From Stichopus chloronotus (Eukaryota; Echinodermata; Holothuroidea; Aspidochirotida; Stichopodidae), in NCBI GenBank assembly GCA_021234535.1, contig CM037830.1, forward strand, positions 3,570,170-3,634,169: a stretch of 64,000 bases of DNA. The letters run 5' to 3'. The first letter of the stretch is position 1. Every line of letters begins with the position of its first letter. The notes beneath the pieces were generated by a model. The model did not search any database. It worked only from the letters and a program-made list of their open reading frames with translations, and was not told the origin of the DNA. This document shows, one piece after another, positions 13,901 through 28,900 of the stretch. Position numbers and translations under genes: made by a program.

Positions 13901-16900
13901 CATTCAATCCTAAAAATAGAATACCATCCTAAAATGGAAACATCAATATTTAAGGTAACATGCCAGAAACTCTAGTGTCTGGAATGTATGTCTACGTAAC
14001 ATTGACTAACATTGCATAGAGCAAGATATGGGTCATTTAATTACATGATGAGTCCCTGTGAGTAATTATTACTGCAGGGCCACTCACGTGGCTGTTTGTG
14101 TTTAGGGATTGATTATGGGCAAGGTTAGGATCATATCATCTTGTAAATAGACCTCCATCAAACAGACAGCGGGATGAGTGTTTCCATTGCGACTGTTCTC
14201 CCATGGGCACGCAGTACAATACGCAGCTCCACCAAACAAGTGACTAAAATATCTCACCTTAACCCCAATAGGGCAATGAGATAACACATTGCATGGTATC
14301 ATATGCATTGAGTTTACCAATTGCCAGATGATGGACTATTAGGGCTCGAATCCTTGACAATTTAATTTAAATGAAACTCAGTGACGTTGAATGGCCAACT
14401 TATTATGCTTCTAATACTATACACCCATTGTTACTTTAATTGTCTTCTTCAAAATGTCGAGTACATAACCCACAAATTACGAAGTTTGGGTATCAAACTT
14501 CCCACAAGGAGTCCATAGACTGGAATGTAGTTACAGTAGGAGAGACATTCTGCTGCCCCTCCCCCCTCTCCCGTGTGTAAATTCACATATTACATATTCG
14601 ACAATGACACCTGATCATTAACTACCTGCACGAGAAATGTGAAATTTTCTGAACAACTTTGGGGTACATATTCAACACCTTTTTACAGTATATGTGAAAC
14701 AACTCGTGAAATTTTGAAAAAAAAACACCATTTTCAGAGGAGGGAAAGTTGTAGAAACATCAAATGCAACGTACAGTAGCACACTGCATACCCTTGATAC
14801 TGGGCATAAATCATACTGAGTAGCCAAGGTGTGCAGGGCAGTTGGGAAGGGCAAGAGTACTACAGTACTGTATCTAGGACCTACAGTTTTACCCACATAT
14901 GTATATGTTTTACCATTAATGTGACTGTAGGTTGCATGGAAATTCCCATCATCTGTTGTAGTTGGTAGATGGGAGGGGAGGGGGGAAGCAGGTGGAGGGG
15001 AATAACATTGAGTAAGAATACTTCCTTCTATAGTTTGGTACTAACTGAGGTATATTCACCAATGTTTCATTAGTTGGTTTGATAGAACAAATACAAACTG
15101 ATGTTGGAAAATTGTTCTGCTTCCCACATTAGTAATCTATTAATCACATCAAACTCCCAACCCAGATAGGCAGGGCAAGTACCCTCACCAATATCATGTC
15201 TGATTGGAAAGTGCAAGCCTATGCCTTAGGTAAGCTAACATATGCTGACATTTGATCATTTGACATGAATAATTACTTGTAAATGGCCAAATTTGCACCC
15301 AGCACTTTGTTTGGGAGACAACCTTGTATATACAGGTTCAATAAGGGTGTCAGCTAGGGGAAATGAAAGCCATTATATATGTGACCAGTGAACCCTCAGT
15401 CTTTATTTTAGGATGCCCCAATCGAGTTAAATGTTGCTAGAGTGTGCTATTATTGGAACTGGTATCAGGTGTGGTGGTGTTGAACAATTCTGGTGTCTGC
15501 GTGGGACTCCACTTTCTGATATTAGTGTTGGTGTCGGTGTCAAGAGCTACTGGTGTCGGTAATGGTGTCAGTGTCGGATTTGCTGGTGCTGGACGCAACA
15601 CTGATGTGGAGGGAGAAGCAATTGTATGTGTCTTCTCTGCAACCATGTGTCTTCTCTGCAACCAAAAAGCTGAATTTGATGTTTTTTTTTTCCTAACTTT
15701 TTAACCTAAATAAATATACTTTCAGTTCATCAAGATTTAAGTAAAACAGAGAAAGAGACAAACAAAAAAAAAAAACAGAAATGTTGCTGATGTATGTCTA
15801 AAAACTGTCAGAAAAACCACCCGTACACATAAAATTAAGACTAGTGAACTTAAAAGATAGTATGAAGAAAAACACACAATGGCTTAAAGACTCCAAGAAA
15901 ACCTTGGGGAACAGAAGCACAATCATTCATGTTATTAACAAGTCACTTATATCATTAACAGTGAGGGAGCCTCTGCACTCATATTCTCTGCTTGAAACTT
16001 GAGGACTGGAACCTTTATCAAACCACTGTGAGAAAACACAATATCGTGTGGTTTTATCATCGTTCTGACAGAATTTGTGAATATTTCATACAAAATATGT
16101 CAGTTAAGAAATATCCTCATAATGAAATAATCAAAACAAAAATGCATTTGTGCGTTCTGGTATAGTGTAACTATTGATAATTCCTTACAGTATCAGATTT
16201 TTAAGGCTGGATCCTATGGACTATTTTGCCGTATTCCTGTAGTTGTATCCTCCCAACACCTAATTTCCTCCTCCCCATTTTCACTCTCTCCCTGATTTCA
16301 GCCACGTTCTAAAATTAACGACAACCGTGTACTGTTTTGCAAAGACCAATTTCCCTTTTCTACTCCATTTTATAAAATGTTGAAAAGAAATGGTCCATTT
16401 TTGGAATGTGGGAGATGATGGAACATGAAGATGGTGTTGACTGTTTACAGTCTCAGTGGCATTACAGAGTTTTGAATCACACTTAAATGATATGATATTC
16501 ATTTGAAATTGCAAAGCATTTGGACACCTTCATTGTTTCATATAGTTCTTAATTGTATTCTTCTTAATTGCACTTTGATTCTCCGTGATTTTTACCAAAA
16601 CAGTAAACTCTTGTCTCCATCTAAAGCATATTTTGTGAATTTGTGGCCACTCTCTTTAAACTACAAGTAAAAGTACATAATGATTTAGTTCTGAGACGTC
16701 CAGTAAAACATGACAAACCATGGCTTTCTGTCTTTTATCAGCAGGCAGAAGCCTCCATCCAGCTCCCTCTCATAGTACAACCCAATACCTTGGATTACCA
16801 ATGACATACCATTGGATGCAAAACCAAGTCTCTGGATCTTCATCTCAGAGAAAGAGCAGCAAGCGGGACAGAGGCAGATCATTCGGTTGTCTCCCTTGCT

Positions 16901-19900
16901 TTTCAAATACCGCTCAAACAATGAGACATTTAAAAGACGGGGAAGGCCCGAGATGGCATTAGCCAGCAGACCAGCGGTCAGCTATTTTGTTACTTTTCTG
17001 TTCATGCTGCATGATACAGTACTGCTGAGTGTTGTATTCAAGAGTGAGGAAAGTGAGTGCATGAGGAAAGATTGTGAGTCCATGTTGTACCCAAAGTTGT
17101 CATTATGAGCAAACTGTCACCATTTTCTTATTTAATGCACCTTAAAACCATACAGTTGTGCTAGTTATTCACTGAAGTAGCCAAACTGTGATACACTGAA
17201 AATGAGAATAAAGGTTGCTAGTTATTTTAATTATTGTTTCCCAATTCTTATCATCTAATGGCCCATCACCTTTGTTTTTCATCTGTTATGCAAAAAGCAC
17301 CTTGTGTCCTTCAGACAAACAGAAACTTGCACTGAAACATATTGCTGCCTTTGCAAGACTACCACTGACCTTTTTAAATATTATCAAAGTGATGTCTTTA
17401 TAACTTGTGAGATGGGTTGATACATGATTTTTATTTTCAACATTTCCCATTGGCAATACATTTGATTTTTCATTTAACTTGGCATTTATTTATGGTAACA
17501 TGGTGTTTTGATTTAAATATCACATGAATTGATGTATGTTTCATCAAAGGTTCTGCACAGCATGACAAATCTTCTTTATATTACCAAAATTTGGCTGATG
17601 TTTGTCTGGTAACTAAATACATCCAAATATCAGGGAGCCACAGGAACAACTGATGGGTAAAAAGTATTTTGAATAAAGGAAAGTAGCTGTCAATAAATAC
17701 AGGAAACATGCAGATTATGTCGACGGTCCTTAAGATTCCTTCCCACATCACCTCCGACGTAATCGCAAAGAATCTCCAAAGGCCAACTTTGTGGGTAAGC
17801 ATCTCTGTGGAATTAGAAAAGACAAAAAAGACAACAGCAGGGTTATTTTGGGTTTTTTTTTTTTTTCGAGGGAAAAAATGAGATTGTAATGAAAACAGCA
17901 GGAATGTTTCTTTTTTTCACGAAAAAAAAAAATAGAATTTTATCTGATTTGATCTGATTTTCATGATTTAAAGTGGATTTTAATGATTAAAATTGGAGTT
18001 TTATGATTTTTTTACTTTGTCAAATTAAAATTAAAACTCCAGTTTAAATTTTCTTGAAACCTTCCACAAACATGCATAACCACCTCTATTATCTGTAAGC
18101 AGTGGAAATGCAGTGTTTTATTTTCTATCCTAATTTACACTCTGTGCTCACTGCTTAACATACAGCAACTATATATTTTCAATAACTACTTATAAGACCC
18201 TATTGGTCTATATTACTCCAATTGATAAATCAAAGTTATATCTGCAAACAAGCAGCTTTGTTTTCTTTAATACCTTGGTCTATGAGTATACACAGGGAAT
18301 GCATTCAAAGTGGTTGTTGCCAATCAGGGGTTAACTGTTTTTCACGTCTGTTACTTCTGCTAATTACTAATTCATTTTCACAATCAAGATTGCATGACAT
18401 CATTTGGAATTCATTACTCAGATTTTTTTTTTATTTTATTTTTTTGGGGGGTGGCAGGTCCTGTCATGCAAGACGTTACATGAATAATCAGTGGAAATTT
18501 TCACTGTGAAGATTCATCACTTTAACCTAAATTTCAACTCTGTGAAGAAATCATAAGATACACAGAAGAAGAGAACAACAAATGTTAGCCCATCTGCAAG
18601 TTGAATTTGAGGAAGTCACCATTTTTATTTGCTATCGAGCATGCCAATGGATTTGGCAACATCACACTTAGTATGCTAAAAAGTATAAGAGTAAAAGAAG
18701 TGTATGGAATACCTTTGTCAAAATCATTTTAAAATGTGTAAGTAGGACAAATCAGTTGATTACAGTGTTGAATTGCTTCCAATGAACATTCATTGCTTGA
18801 AATACAGGAATTTGGAAAATCTGATTAAAATCAGTGGTTTTGTTTAAAGTCATATGATTTAAATCACTTAAATTAGTGATTGACAACTACATGATTTTTA
18901 TCAAACAACCCTGGGGAAAAAAAGAAGGAAAGATATAACAGCATGGTCTTTCTCTCCGACTTTCAGCATGAGCTTGTTAGACAAGAGGGGTGTATTAAGG
19001 AAAATTAACAATGCTGGTTTCAACAATTCAAGTTGGGTGTGAGGAATATTTCAGTTTGAGTGTGACGGTTCTCCAAAATGTTAGCAAAGGCTATTTTTAC
19101 CTTCTATAAGTACATTCCTGAGGATACTTATGCAGTCAGATCAACATAAAAATGTCCTTTACTGAAGCATCGTTGTGACTGGCCAATGGCAGGGCCCTAT
19201 ACCCTACCTTTATAAAGAATGTATTGATTGCCCAGTGTTAACATTCTCTGTGACCGTCATAACAGTAAAGTTTAGACCCATGAGCATGATTAGTCCTCAT
19301 CTTTGATATCCATTTTTTTCATGTACTAGAGAATACTCCAGCCATGATGATGAGAATAAAAAACTAGTGCAGCAATGCTGCTGTAGCTCACACAATTGAA
19401 TTGAGGGTTGCAGCCCTATGTTCTGACATACTTTTGTTCCCACACCCCATGTTCTGACACTCATATGTTGCAACACATTCATTCCATCAGGCACCATTTT
19501 GGGTCCCAGCTATGATGCTTGGCGTAGTACTGACGCATTGATCAGCCACTGCTGTCGGAATTTAAGTGTACATGTCAAACATAAGTGTGTCGGAACATAG
19601 GGGTGTTGAAACTTAAGGCAGTCACTGAACTAAGTAGAGGTAATTTTTGTTTGTGGCATTGCAAAATGAAAGTACAGTACTTGGAAGGTGACAAAATGTT
19701 ACATGCAAAAAGTATGTAGTTGACACACTATCAAGCCTATGACATTATCATAATGCCACTGTTTTGACATGTGATGTTGAAAAATGGTATTAGGTGTACC
19801 AGTCATTGTCTTTAGAGAAGGTTAAATCTACTTTAGGCTGTGTGATATGTAAGGATGCAAGGGATAATGTTTAGATCCTGTCAGAGCTGGCTTTGGCTGG

Positions 19901-22900
19901 ATCTAACTTTTTTTTTTTGGCTTTTCTCTGTACATGTTCAAACTTTACTATGGGCAGTAATAAGATAATCCAAATCAATGGACACATTGTAAAAACACTG
20001 CAGTGTTGATGATGCAACAAATGAACTCTGTTTATCAACCTATCTACAATGATTACTTAGCCACATGCTTCACTAACTTAATTTGCATGTCAATTTACTA
20101 GTATTGGAATGTGATATCAATACAGTCACCTGGTTGCTATGCAATTAACTACGACGCTTCACACAGTTCTATTTGAAAAGTGACCTTGAAAATGCTACGA
20201 TTGCCCAGCTTACGCAATTGCGCGGTCAAATTTTCAAACGATGATATCTTCGCCCCTGTGCATTCGATCACGCTAATATTTTCACAACACATACTCTGTA
20301 CACTCCCCAACTCCCCTTCCAACCATACACGATCATCCGGCAGAGATATCGATGGTTTTAGCTTTTGACCACGCCTTCAAACAACCTTCAGTAAAACATG
20401 TCAGGGAACCGCATCATCACTCCGTCAATCTCCAAAGCTACTCCGTGTCAATCATGACACTTGTTTCCATATACGGTTATAATCTCCCCTTGTTCGAAGA
20501 CATTTTAGTGATATTTACATACTAAACAACTCCCATCACTTTCACTTGCCTTCGCAGTTGGTTGCTCTATATACAAACCACGCCAACTCTTGTTTCGTCA
20601 TATGATAATAACGTGTAATGACGTCACACGATGTCGAAATCCGAACAAGTCCAAACTAGTTTACAGTATTGCATTGTGGGTAGCGTATGTCTTTCGTGTG
20701 CGCCTACGTATCAGTAGTACGTAAACAAGACGTATATGGAGTAGAAAAGAAACAGTGTAGCCCTAGCAACCAGAAAAAGATTTTAAAACTTGTCACGGAA
20801 GTGCATCACTGCACCTCTGTTATCATTTTTGTCATTTTCATGTGAAAAACTCAATTAACTTTGTGAAAGTGAAGTATGAAACCGTTCGGGATTCCCATTG
20901 CGGATATTTTCGACATTTTCTGTGACGATCACGAGGGAAAATTTTCGCGACTGTGTTGAGATGTGCAACTTTCGTTTGGACCAAATATTTGTGCGATTTA
21001 TCTCTTTTGGAACAATTATATCGGGCCATACCTCTTGGATAATGTGTTCCCAATGTTCTGAGTGAGTTTTAAGAGATAATTTGCTATAAATTGTGAGATT
21101 CGGATGATTTAAAAATGTTAAATTTTTGCTCTTTCTTGGTTAGTCCCAAGGACGATCCGCTACGTGTGTTGCAGTGTTACGTAATCCAATTATCTTGATG
21201 TTAGCAACGGTGCAAAATGGGCATAGCAATCCGGTGACTGAATAGGTGAGAGTTCAGTTGGACTTGATGATCCACAGGGCAGATAGGCTGGCCAGCCCAA
21301 CCGTAAAATTTGATTATTGTTCACTAGAGTGACCACAGAATATCTCCAGCTAAACCCATTCAATCAGAGTGCCGTGTGCAAAAAAGAGTCAAAATAACAC
21401 GAAAATCGCTCATAATTCAACTTCCGTTTTGAATATTTCGTTTCTAAATAGTACAAAAAATATCCATTTTGAAAAAGAATCTATGACCAAAGTTTCATCA
21501 AAATACTTCAAAAATGAAAACTCTGAAACATTTTCAAAAAGTTGACGACATCTGCCTGGCTCTATAAGCTCACACAGTAATGTGTGTGAGCTAAAAATGA
21601 ACGTGAAAGTCTATGAATTACACTCAAGACAGGAAAAAAATAAAAGTGGAAGCAATTTTTATTTTGTTGCTTTAAAAGTTCCCCCCAAAAAAGAAGATAC
21701 TTTAAAAACAAAAAGCAAAGTGTTTTGTTTGGAAAAATGTAAATCACAAAATTTTGAAAGCAAACAGCAAAATTTTGTTTATAACAAAAAATCAAACAAA
21801 AGCAATAGTTCTATGTTGAAAAGAATGTTTTTTGTGATCAAATTTTTGTCTTATCTTCTTGAAAGTGTGTTTCTATAATCTCTACAACAGAAACTATAAT
21901 TTGCTTTCCTGATTTTATGTTGTATGGTTTTATTCCTTGTTTTCCTGCATGGCCACAGCAGTCTTCAGTATATAATGATAATTTACAGCAATTGATGCAC
22001 TAGCTTACATCAAGCTTCCGTTGATATGAAAACCTGTCATCGGTTATCCTGAAAATAACCATGCCAAAGTGGAAATTTCTTGTGATCCTTTATCAAAACG
22101 TTTAGGGTACACTATACTCATCAACCGCTGGTAACACTTTGTTTAGATAGTATCAAAGGGCCACTCATTGTAATTTGCACTGGTCGCTTAAAGCTTGCAG
22201 TCTCCCCTGCTTACATCTATGTATGAAAGATGGAAATCCTATATGGTGAGATAATTCCCCAATGCGTGAGTGTGCCTTTGTAACCTAAGCGATTATAGTC
22301 TTGTGGAAGGATTAAGCCGAAAAGGTGAACAAATACATGACAAATAGTGGAAGGGTCTAAGGTTTCGTCCTGAAGTCACTTGATAATTTGTCCCTCCTGA
22401 TTTTTTTTCAGCCGAACTAACACTGTGTGTGAGGCATCATATATATAAGTGATTTAATGTCACAAAAATAAACAGAGATAAAATATACTTACTCAACTAG
22501 TCTCAACATCTGCACCACTCTTTGCATCTATAGGCAGGGCAGCACCTCCTTGCCCCATCAAAGACTGTCTCATCAATTCCTGGATTCGCCATTACAGGGG
22601 AAAGAATAGCGATCAGGACTATCGCTACCAGCAGGACGAATGCAGTGGCTGTACCCTGTCATAAAAAAAAAAAAACTCTTATCACTTACAAACTAAGAAA
22701 CCTAACTTAACTAAATATTCTTATTGTTGTAACTTCAACATGATTACCAATTTGATTCAAGTTCTTCTAAAATTTGCTCTATTGTATGTTGCGGAATTGG
22801 AGCTGCGAAAAAAAAAAATTCATAGCCTAAGATCACTTTTATCACCATGGTGCTTTCCATCCTGCTCAGAGATTTCCTTGAGCATATATCACATCAGACA

Positions 22901-25900
22901 CAAAATGGCCAGGGGATATGACTTGTCATAGCAACTATATATAGGCCAAAATGTTTAAAAATGTGTGAGATAGAAATGAAGGTTTGCTGGTTATTTTAAC
23001 AGAACAAGTGTCGTTTCTGCAGTCCCACAAGCTTGACATGTTTTTTCAGCAAAGAGCCTGTAGTCTAATGTGTATAACAACTTAATACAATTGAGACTAT
23101 ATTTAGAAAATCTTGATTGTGTGACCCTCCATCCAAACAATAAGTACAGTATTAACAACTAATAAAAGAAATACGCCTTCACAATGGACCTACTGGTCAA
23201 TCAAAACATGGAAGTTGTTTGATAAGGCCTTGCAATGCAAATTTTAGATTACCCTTTGATTGGTTTCACTTGTAACTAATCACATAAAAAAGGAATATGC
23301 TTTCCAAGTCAGCAATTATGTGCTCAAATCTTGTAGCTTCATTTAAATTTGCACACACTTATATTTTTAAAATGTTGCAAGTAAAATGTTTCAATCTTAC
23401 CGGCCATACTTGTCTTTTCTTCTTCAAAAAATATTCGAAATTGCCTTTACTGGAACAGACGAAGAGTTGTGAGTCTTGTTGTGAGCTTGGCAGTTTAGCG
23501 TTTACCTTCCATTAAATACAGACTCTGCTATTCGAGGAGCATGGTAAATTTATCATCCCTTACTACACCTTGCTTCATAGGTCGTACAGTCTTCGTTAGT
23601 CAATTGTTTGCGACAATCAAGTTTGTTTGCTGATGGCTGTAGTGGGGTAGGGTAGATAGATGATACGTACATCAATTGTGTTCTTTAGTTTTGTGAATCG
23701 TCACAGATTACTTTCCTGGGGGGGTTGGGTAGATGAAGAGAGGTGATGGAGGAGAGGGGGATCCTCCTCAATATTGTGCAGGTCCTTCTATGATTTCTCA
23801 CCAATTAACTTATGAAGGTCATGTGACAAACAGCTAAAAATGATGGGTTGACTCATAATTTGTTAAATGAACCACGAGGGCGAATCCATTGGTAAAGTTC
23901 GTTCTTGTATCTATTATGCTTATAACTTTCCAAAGATTTTTAACAGAATTGACATACCTTTGCAAACAATATAATGTATTGTGTTGTGAGGAATCAGTGT
24001 TTTTTTTGTTAGCCCTACACAGGGGTGGACTGGGGAAGAAATTTGTATATCAGGGTATTTGAAACAATGGGGAGTCCCAACTCAGGTGATTGACAGGGAG
24101 CAATAAGACTGTGCACCTCAACTTACCGAGACAAAAGCATACATTATTATGTTAAATTGCGTGACATTTCACCACCAGAAGGAGGCATTAACAAATTTAC
24201 ATGAACAATAATGCTATAGCTCATGCTAAGGTGTGAGGTTGTTTTTGCCAATCATGGTACACACCAAACACAACCCGATCAGACCCCTTGCCCAACATAC
24301 ATAGTTTCTAAATTACTTGCCACATTGCATACAGGATTGGTAAGGGATACATTAATTAATTCACTTCCAAAACAAATCCCTTGGGGCATTCAAAATTTTG
24401 AATGGTCCTTTCAAACGAATGTTAAGGAAATAAAGGATATATGACAAGTCATGTGAGATCCTCCCTTGATGTCACAACTTTGCATATCTAGTGAAAGTGT
24501 TATCCATGATATTTTCTGCAACTGATGAACTGACTTCATTACAAGGAAAGAGAAATCAAACAAAGTTATGGTTTTGTTGTAAGTTTGTCAACATGCTATT
24601 GATTTTAAAATATTCATAGACTCACAACAGCAATGCTCAGATTAATTAACGTGATAATTTATGTGCTGCTAATTCATACGTTCAGAAGCGACACACTAGA
24701 AGAAAAGAGTTCCAGTTCCAGAAATTTGGACTAAGACTGAGAACTGGACTGAAGATTGTGGGAAAACTAAGCAAATTGCTACACAAAATTCACCCTAGAT
24801 TGCTGGAAATCTCCCTTCCCAGGCTCAGTGAGTACGCTCAATGATGACTGAAACACTTGCTTGAATTCTGAAGGCTCATTATGCAATTGGGCAACACCAT
24901 CATCATTCTCTGGATGCAGAGGGCATGCGCTAACATTAAGTTTTCAGCCTTGCATTTTTTTTTTATGTCTCTTTCATGTTTTTCTCATTCTTTCATCTTA
25001 ATGTCTTTTTTCCTCTGCCTCTGTCATTTTGTGTCCCCCCTGGCCTGTGTGGGGAGAGGCAGCTACCACTCCCCATTCCATCTCTGGCTTTAGGAATCAG
25101 TAGTAAGTTACAACACTGCATGATAATGTAACTATACCCTTCTGCCCTACAAAAGTCAGAGGTCACATACGCTTCTGGAAAATAAGCCCCATTTAAGCAA
25201 AATTAAGCTTGGAATAAGTCCCATTAAGCATGGTTTTTCATTTCCAGACTGAATGTGACTTAAACCATACTTACCATCGTAATTTCCCTCTGCTTTGTCA
25301 TCATCATGTAACTTAATTGTATAAGCCCTTCTAGCTGATTTTAATTATCTCCGTCAACGTAATTAATCAAATTTGTGTTTGTCAGTCGAATCAACAAATA
25401 AATGGAACTCTGTTCGATCAAAATTGAATTGGGCATCTCTCTGGATTTTCTGTTCTGATGTCTTTCTCTCTACTGTGACAGGAACTTTCTGTGTTGTTAA
25501 CATCTGAACATCCGTCGCTGGGGCAGTCAAACCACGACTCTAAAAACCCCTAAAACCTTGTATTTGGCAATACCTGACAATGCTCAAACCTGCCTTGATT
25601 AAACACCTGCCTTTAAACCTGACTTGAAACCAGACTTATTTGGACATAGCAAAATCTCTCTAAGTGAATGTACAGCAAAGCCAAAGGGGAAAATGGATTT
25701 TTTCAACAGTTAAGGACTTTTTATTTTCCAGAAGTGACACACAGTTAAGAAATCGGAACATTGTAGAGGGTTTGCACTAAAAGTTCTCATCCTTGCATTT
25801 ATCTTTACTTTTCTTTCAATTTTTCCTCATTTTTTTATTTTAGTATTTTTCTTTTTTGTCGGTCACTTTGTGCCCCCTCGCCTGTGTAGGGAGAAGCAGC

Positions 25901-28900
25901 TACCACTCTCTGCCGACCCCCCACCTCATTTCCACCGGTGCCTTCAGGAATCAGTAGTAAGTTACAATATTATGTGATAATGTACAAATATCTTTCAGCC
26001 CTACATGAGGCAGAAGCAGTGTTGTAGTCGTGTCACCACAATCTGTGGCCACAGACAGAGTCCGAGTCACCACCCTGCGAGACCGAGTTCAAGTCCGAGT
26101 CACTACCTTCTGAGTCTGAGTCACCGAGTTTCAAAGCTCACAAAGTTTTTTAAAATATCATATGATTTATAGATCTTCTAGTGTAGGGACCAGCTTTTTT
26201 TTTTCTGTATACTGGTCTGCTGGAAGTATTAAACTTGCAACACTTTCAAAGGCACAATAATCAATCAAGTGGATCCGTTAATCATGTATTTGTCTTATCA
26301 ATACAAATAACATTGTCCAGAAACTTTCCACTCTCATATCACAGTATAACTGTGGAAAATATACTCATAAATAAACAAATGTTCTTTTTTTAAGGGAATC
26401 AAGAAATCTCCAACTGAAAACAGCATATAACCTGCTATTCAGCATTCAGTTTAACGTCATACTTGCTACAGTGCTGTGCAAGCTTAGGCAGATTCAAGTA
26501 TGTTTGTTGCATATGAGGAACATAGGAGTCTCCAGCATACAGCAGCAAGGGTGACTTTGTGCTGGATGTGGATTGTGGACACATGATAATGCCACTTACC
26601 AAAAATGCACACAAGCAGTGACCTACTAACAGGTACTGACGAAACATTGCGGCAAGCTGAAGCGTATAGGGCATATTTCACCCCTGTCAAACTCTTGCAC
26701 TTTTGCTGAGATGCCTCTAGCTGCAATGTGAAAAGGAGATGTCTTCTTTGTAATTTCTCTCAGTTGCCACTCTAGCAACTAGTCTTCTAGTTGACTACTT
26801 TCTTAAACACCAGCTACGGGCCAGACAGGGTTTAAAGTATATATCACTATCTTAACTTAAATAACATTCACATGAATATTGCCCAAATGTGTCACTAAAC
26901 AATGTGTGGCAATCAGAAAAATGCATTGCATTATGGGTAGGTTTAACTTTATTATGGGTTTATCATTAAGCATGATCTGTAAATACACAATAATAATCTG
27001 TTATTAATCTATATTTACAGATTATTTACAAAAGTGTGTTAGTGCCATCTACATAAATATTTTTAATCTGAAATTACAAATTAATAATCTGATTAACAGA
27101 TTATTAATCTGTAATTACAGATTACTAATCTGTAGTTACAGAACATTAATCTGTAATTACAGATTATGAATTTGTATTTTCAGATTATTTATCCATAACT
27201 ACAGATCAATAATCTGCTTTTACAGAGTATTAATCTGTAAATATAGAGTAATAATCTGTAATTACAGATTACTAGTCTGTTATTACAGATTAATAATCTG
27301 TTAAGAGCTGGCTACATTCAAACTGAAACCTATTTGAACATCTTCAAAACTGTGGTTTTCTTCCTTCTCCAAATCCACTTGTACTGCACTTTACATGCAC
27401 ATATATACCAGCGACCTAGGCTAAATTAATGATATTGATCAGGCCTACTACCTACTATAGCCTAGGCTACACAGTCAGCGGTAGGCAGTATACGCCTAGC
27501 CTGTCTGCGTGCATTATGTTGCGAGGTAAGGCCAGACTATGAATAGGCTACGATGTAGGCTAGGCAGATAAACCGTAGCTGATACCATGACTACTTGTAG
27601 ACCCACCGGATTCAGTCTTATTAACTTCATTTATTTTACGAAAAAACTTCACTGGCATGCAAAGTACAGACATGCAACCGAGCTAGTGTAACATTAGGCC
27701 TAGGTGGAATGTAAGCTGGCCCTTTGCACTCAGGTACGATCATAATCGCGCTGGAATTCCCCTTTCGATGCATGTACAAATGTATCGTATGTAGGTAATA
27801 CCAGGCACTCCCCACAACTCACTGGTGTGGGTATTCACGAGTGACTATACTTACCCCTTGCAACACTACTGCATCATTTGACCTTTGCTCAAATTGTCCT
27901 CGAAGTCAATTCTAACACGATGCCCTCTAAGGCCTAGCTCGCCCTCATTTGCCTTTCGCTCGAGTGCCTTCAACGTGCCTACTATACCTACACATAACAT
28001 TATGTGAGTTCTGTTTCCACTGCATTGGGACAAGTAAAGTTCAAAAAGACGAGAAGTGGGAATTGTACGATTATATGCGTTCCTTTTCCAATAGCAGTTT
28101 GTACATGATGTGGAAATACACAAAAACTTTGACGTAATGCTTTTCCCAAGCTGTTGCTGCACAATTTACTTGATCATTTTTCATATCACATTAGTTTTAC
28201 ACCCAAAGTCAGAAAACTGGAACGTTCCAATTTTCAAGGGCTTAAAAGCTCCAAAAAAGGAACCGTTCCGCTTAAAACGGAATGGTTGGCAAGTATGCAG
28301 CCATGACCCTAGCAGCTGCAAACATACAATTTGATGACAGAATTGCTTTCTAAAACTTCCATAGAAGAAAAGCTGTCTATAGGTGTGGGAGGGAGGACTA
28401 CTAGAGAGAGATGAGGTTGTGAGATGATGGTTGGTTATTTTCAGCAGCACTGGTTTAGTAGTATTTAGCAAAATTAGAATAATTCTTGTATTGAAAAATA
28501 GTAAAAGGATACAGAATATGACAAAATAGTTTACAGCACCTTTATCTCATGATAGTTACCTTCCCTCCCCTTCACCAACCTCTGAAGTTCCATACTAACT
28601 TTTCACACAAAATTCTTCCCATTCATGATTCTCACACCAGACTCATCTTTACATCTCACCATAAAGTCATCCTGGTAGTGACCTGTGCAAGGGTTACCCA
28701 CACAAAGCAAGCACAATACAGTTTTACCAGCTCATTGACATATTCATGAAAAGAAAAACTAATTAGAAGATAACCCCAACTTAAGAACAATATTGACCAT
28801 TTTTCTTTGTATCATTCTCACAATTTTCCATGGCACCATGCAGTGAGCAAAAATTTTGAAGTACTTGGAAGGATGGTGATGCCCTTCATCATACGTTGGG

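Noticed and set aside
14335..14360. tRNA B-box-like gggctcgaatcct
   Set aside because: No matching A box, acceptor stem or anticodon arm upstream.
13123..15603. A single hAT element joining the GTGTCGG-rich ends at 13.1 and 15.6 kb
   Set aside because: No 8-base target duplication, poor match between the ends and no transposase trace between them.
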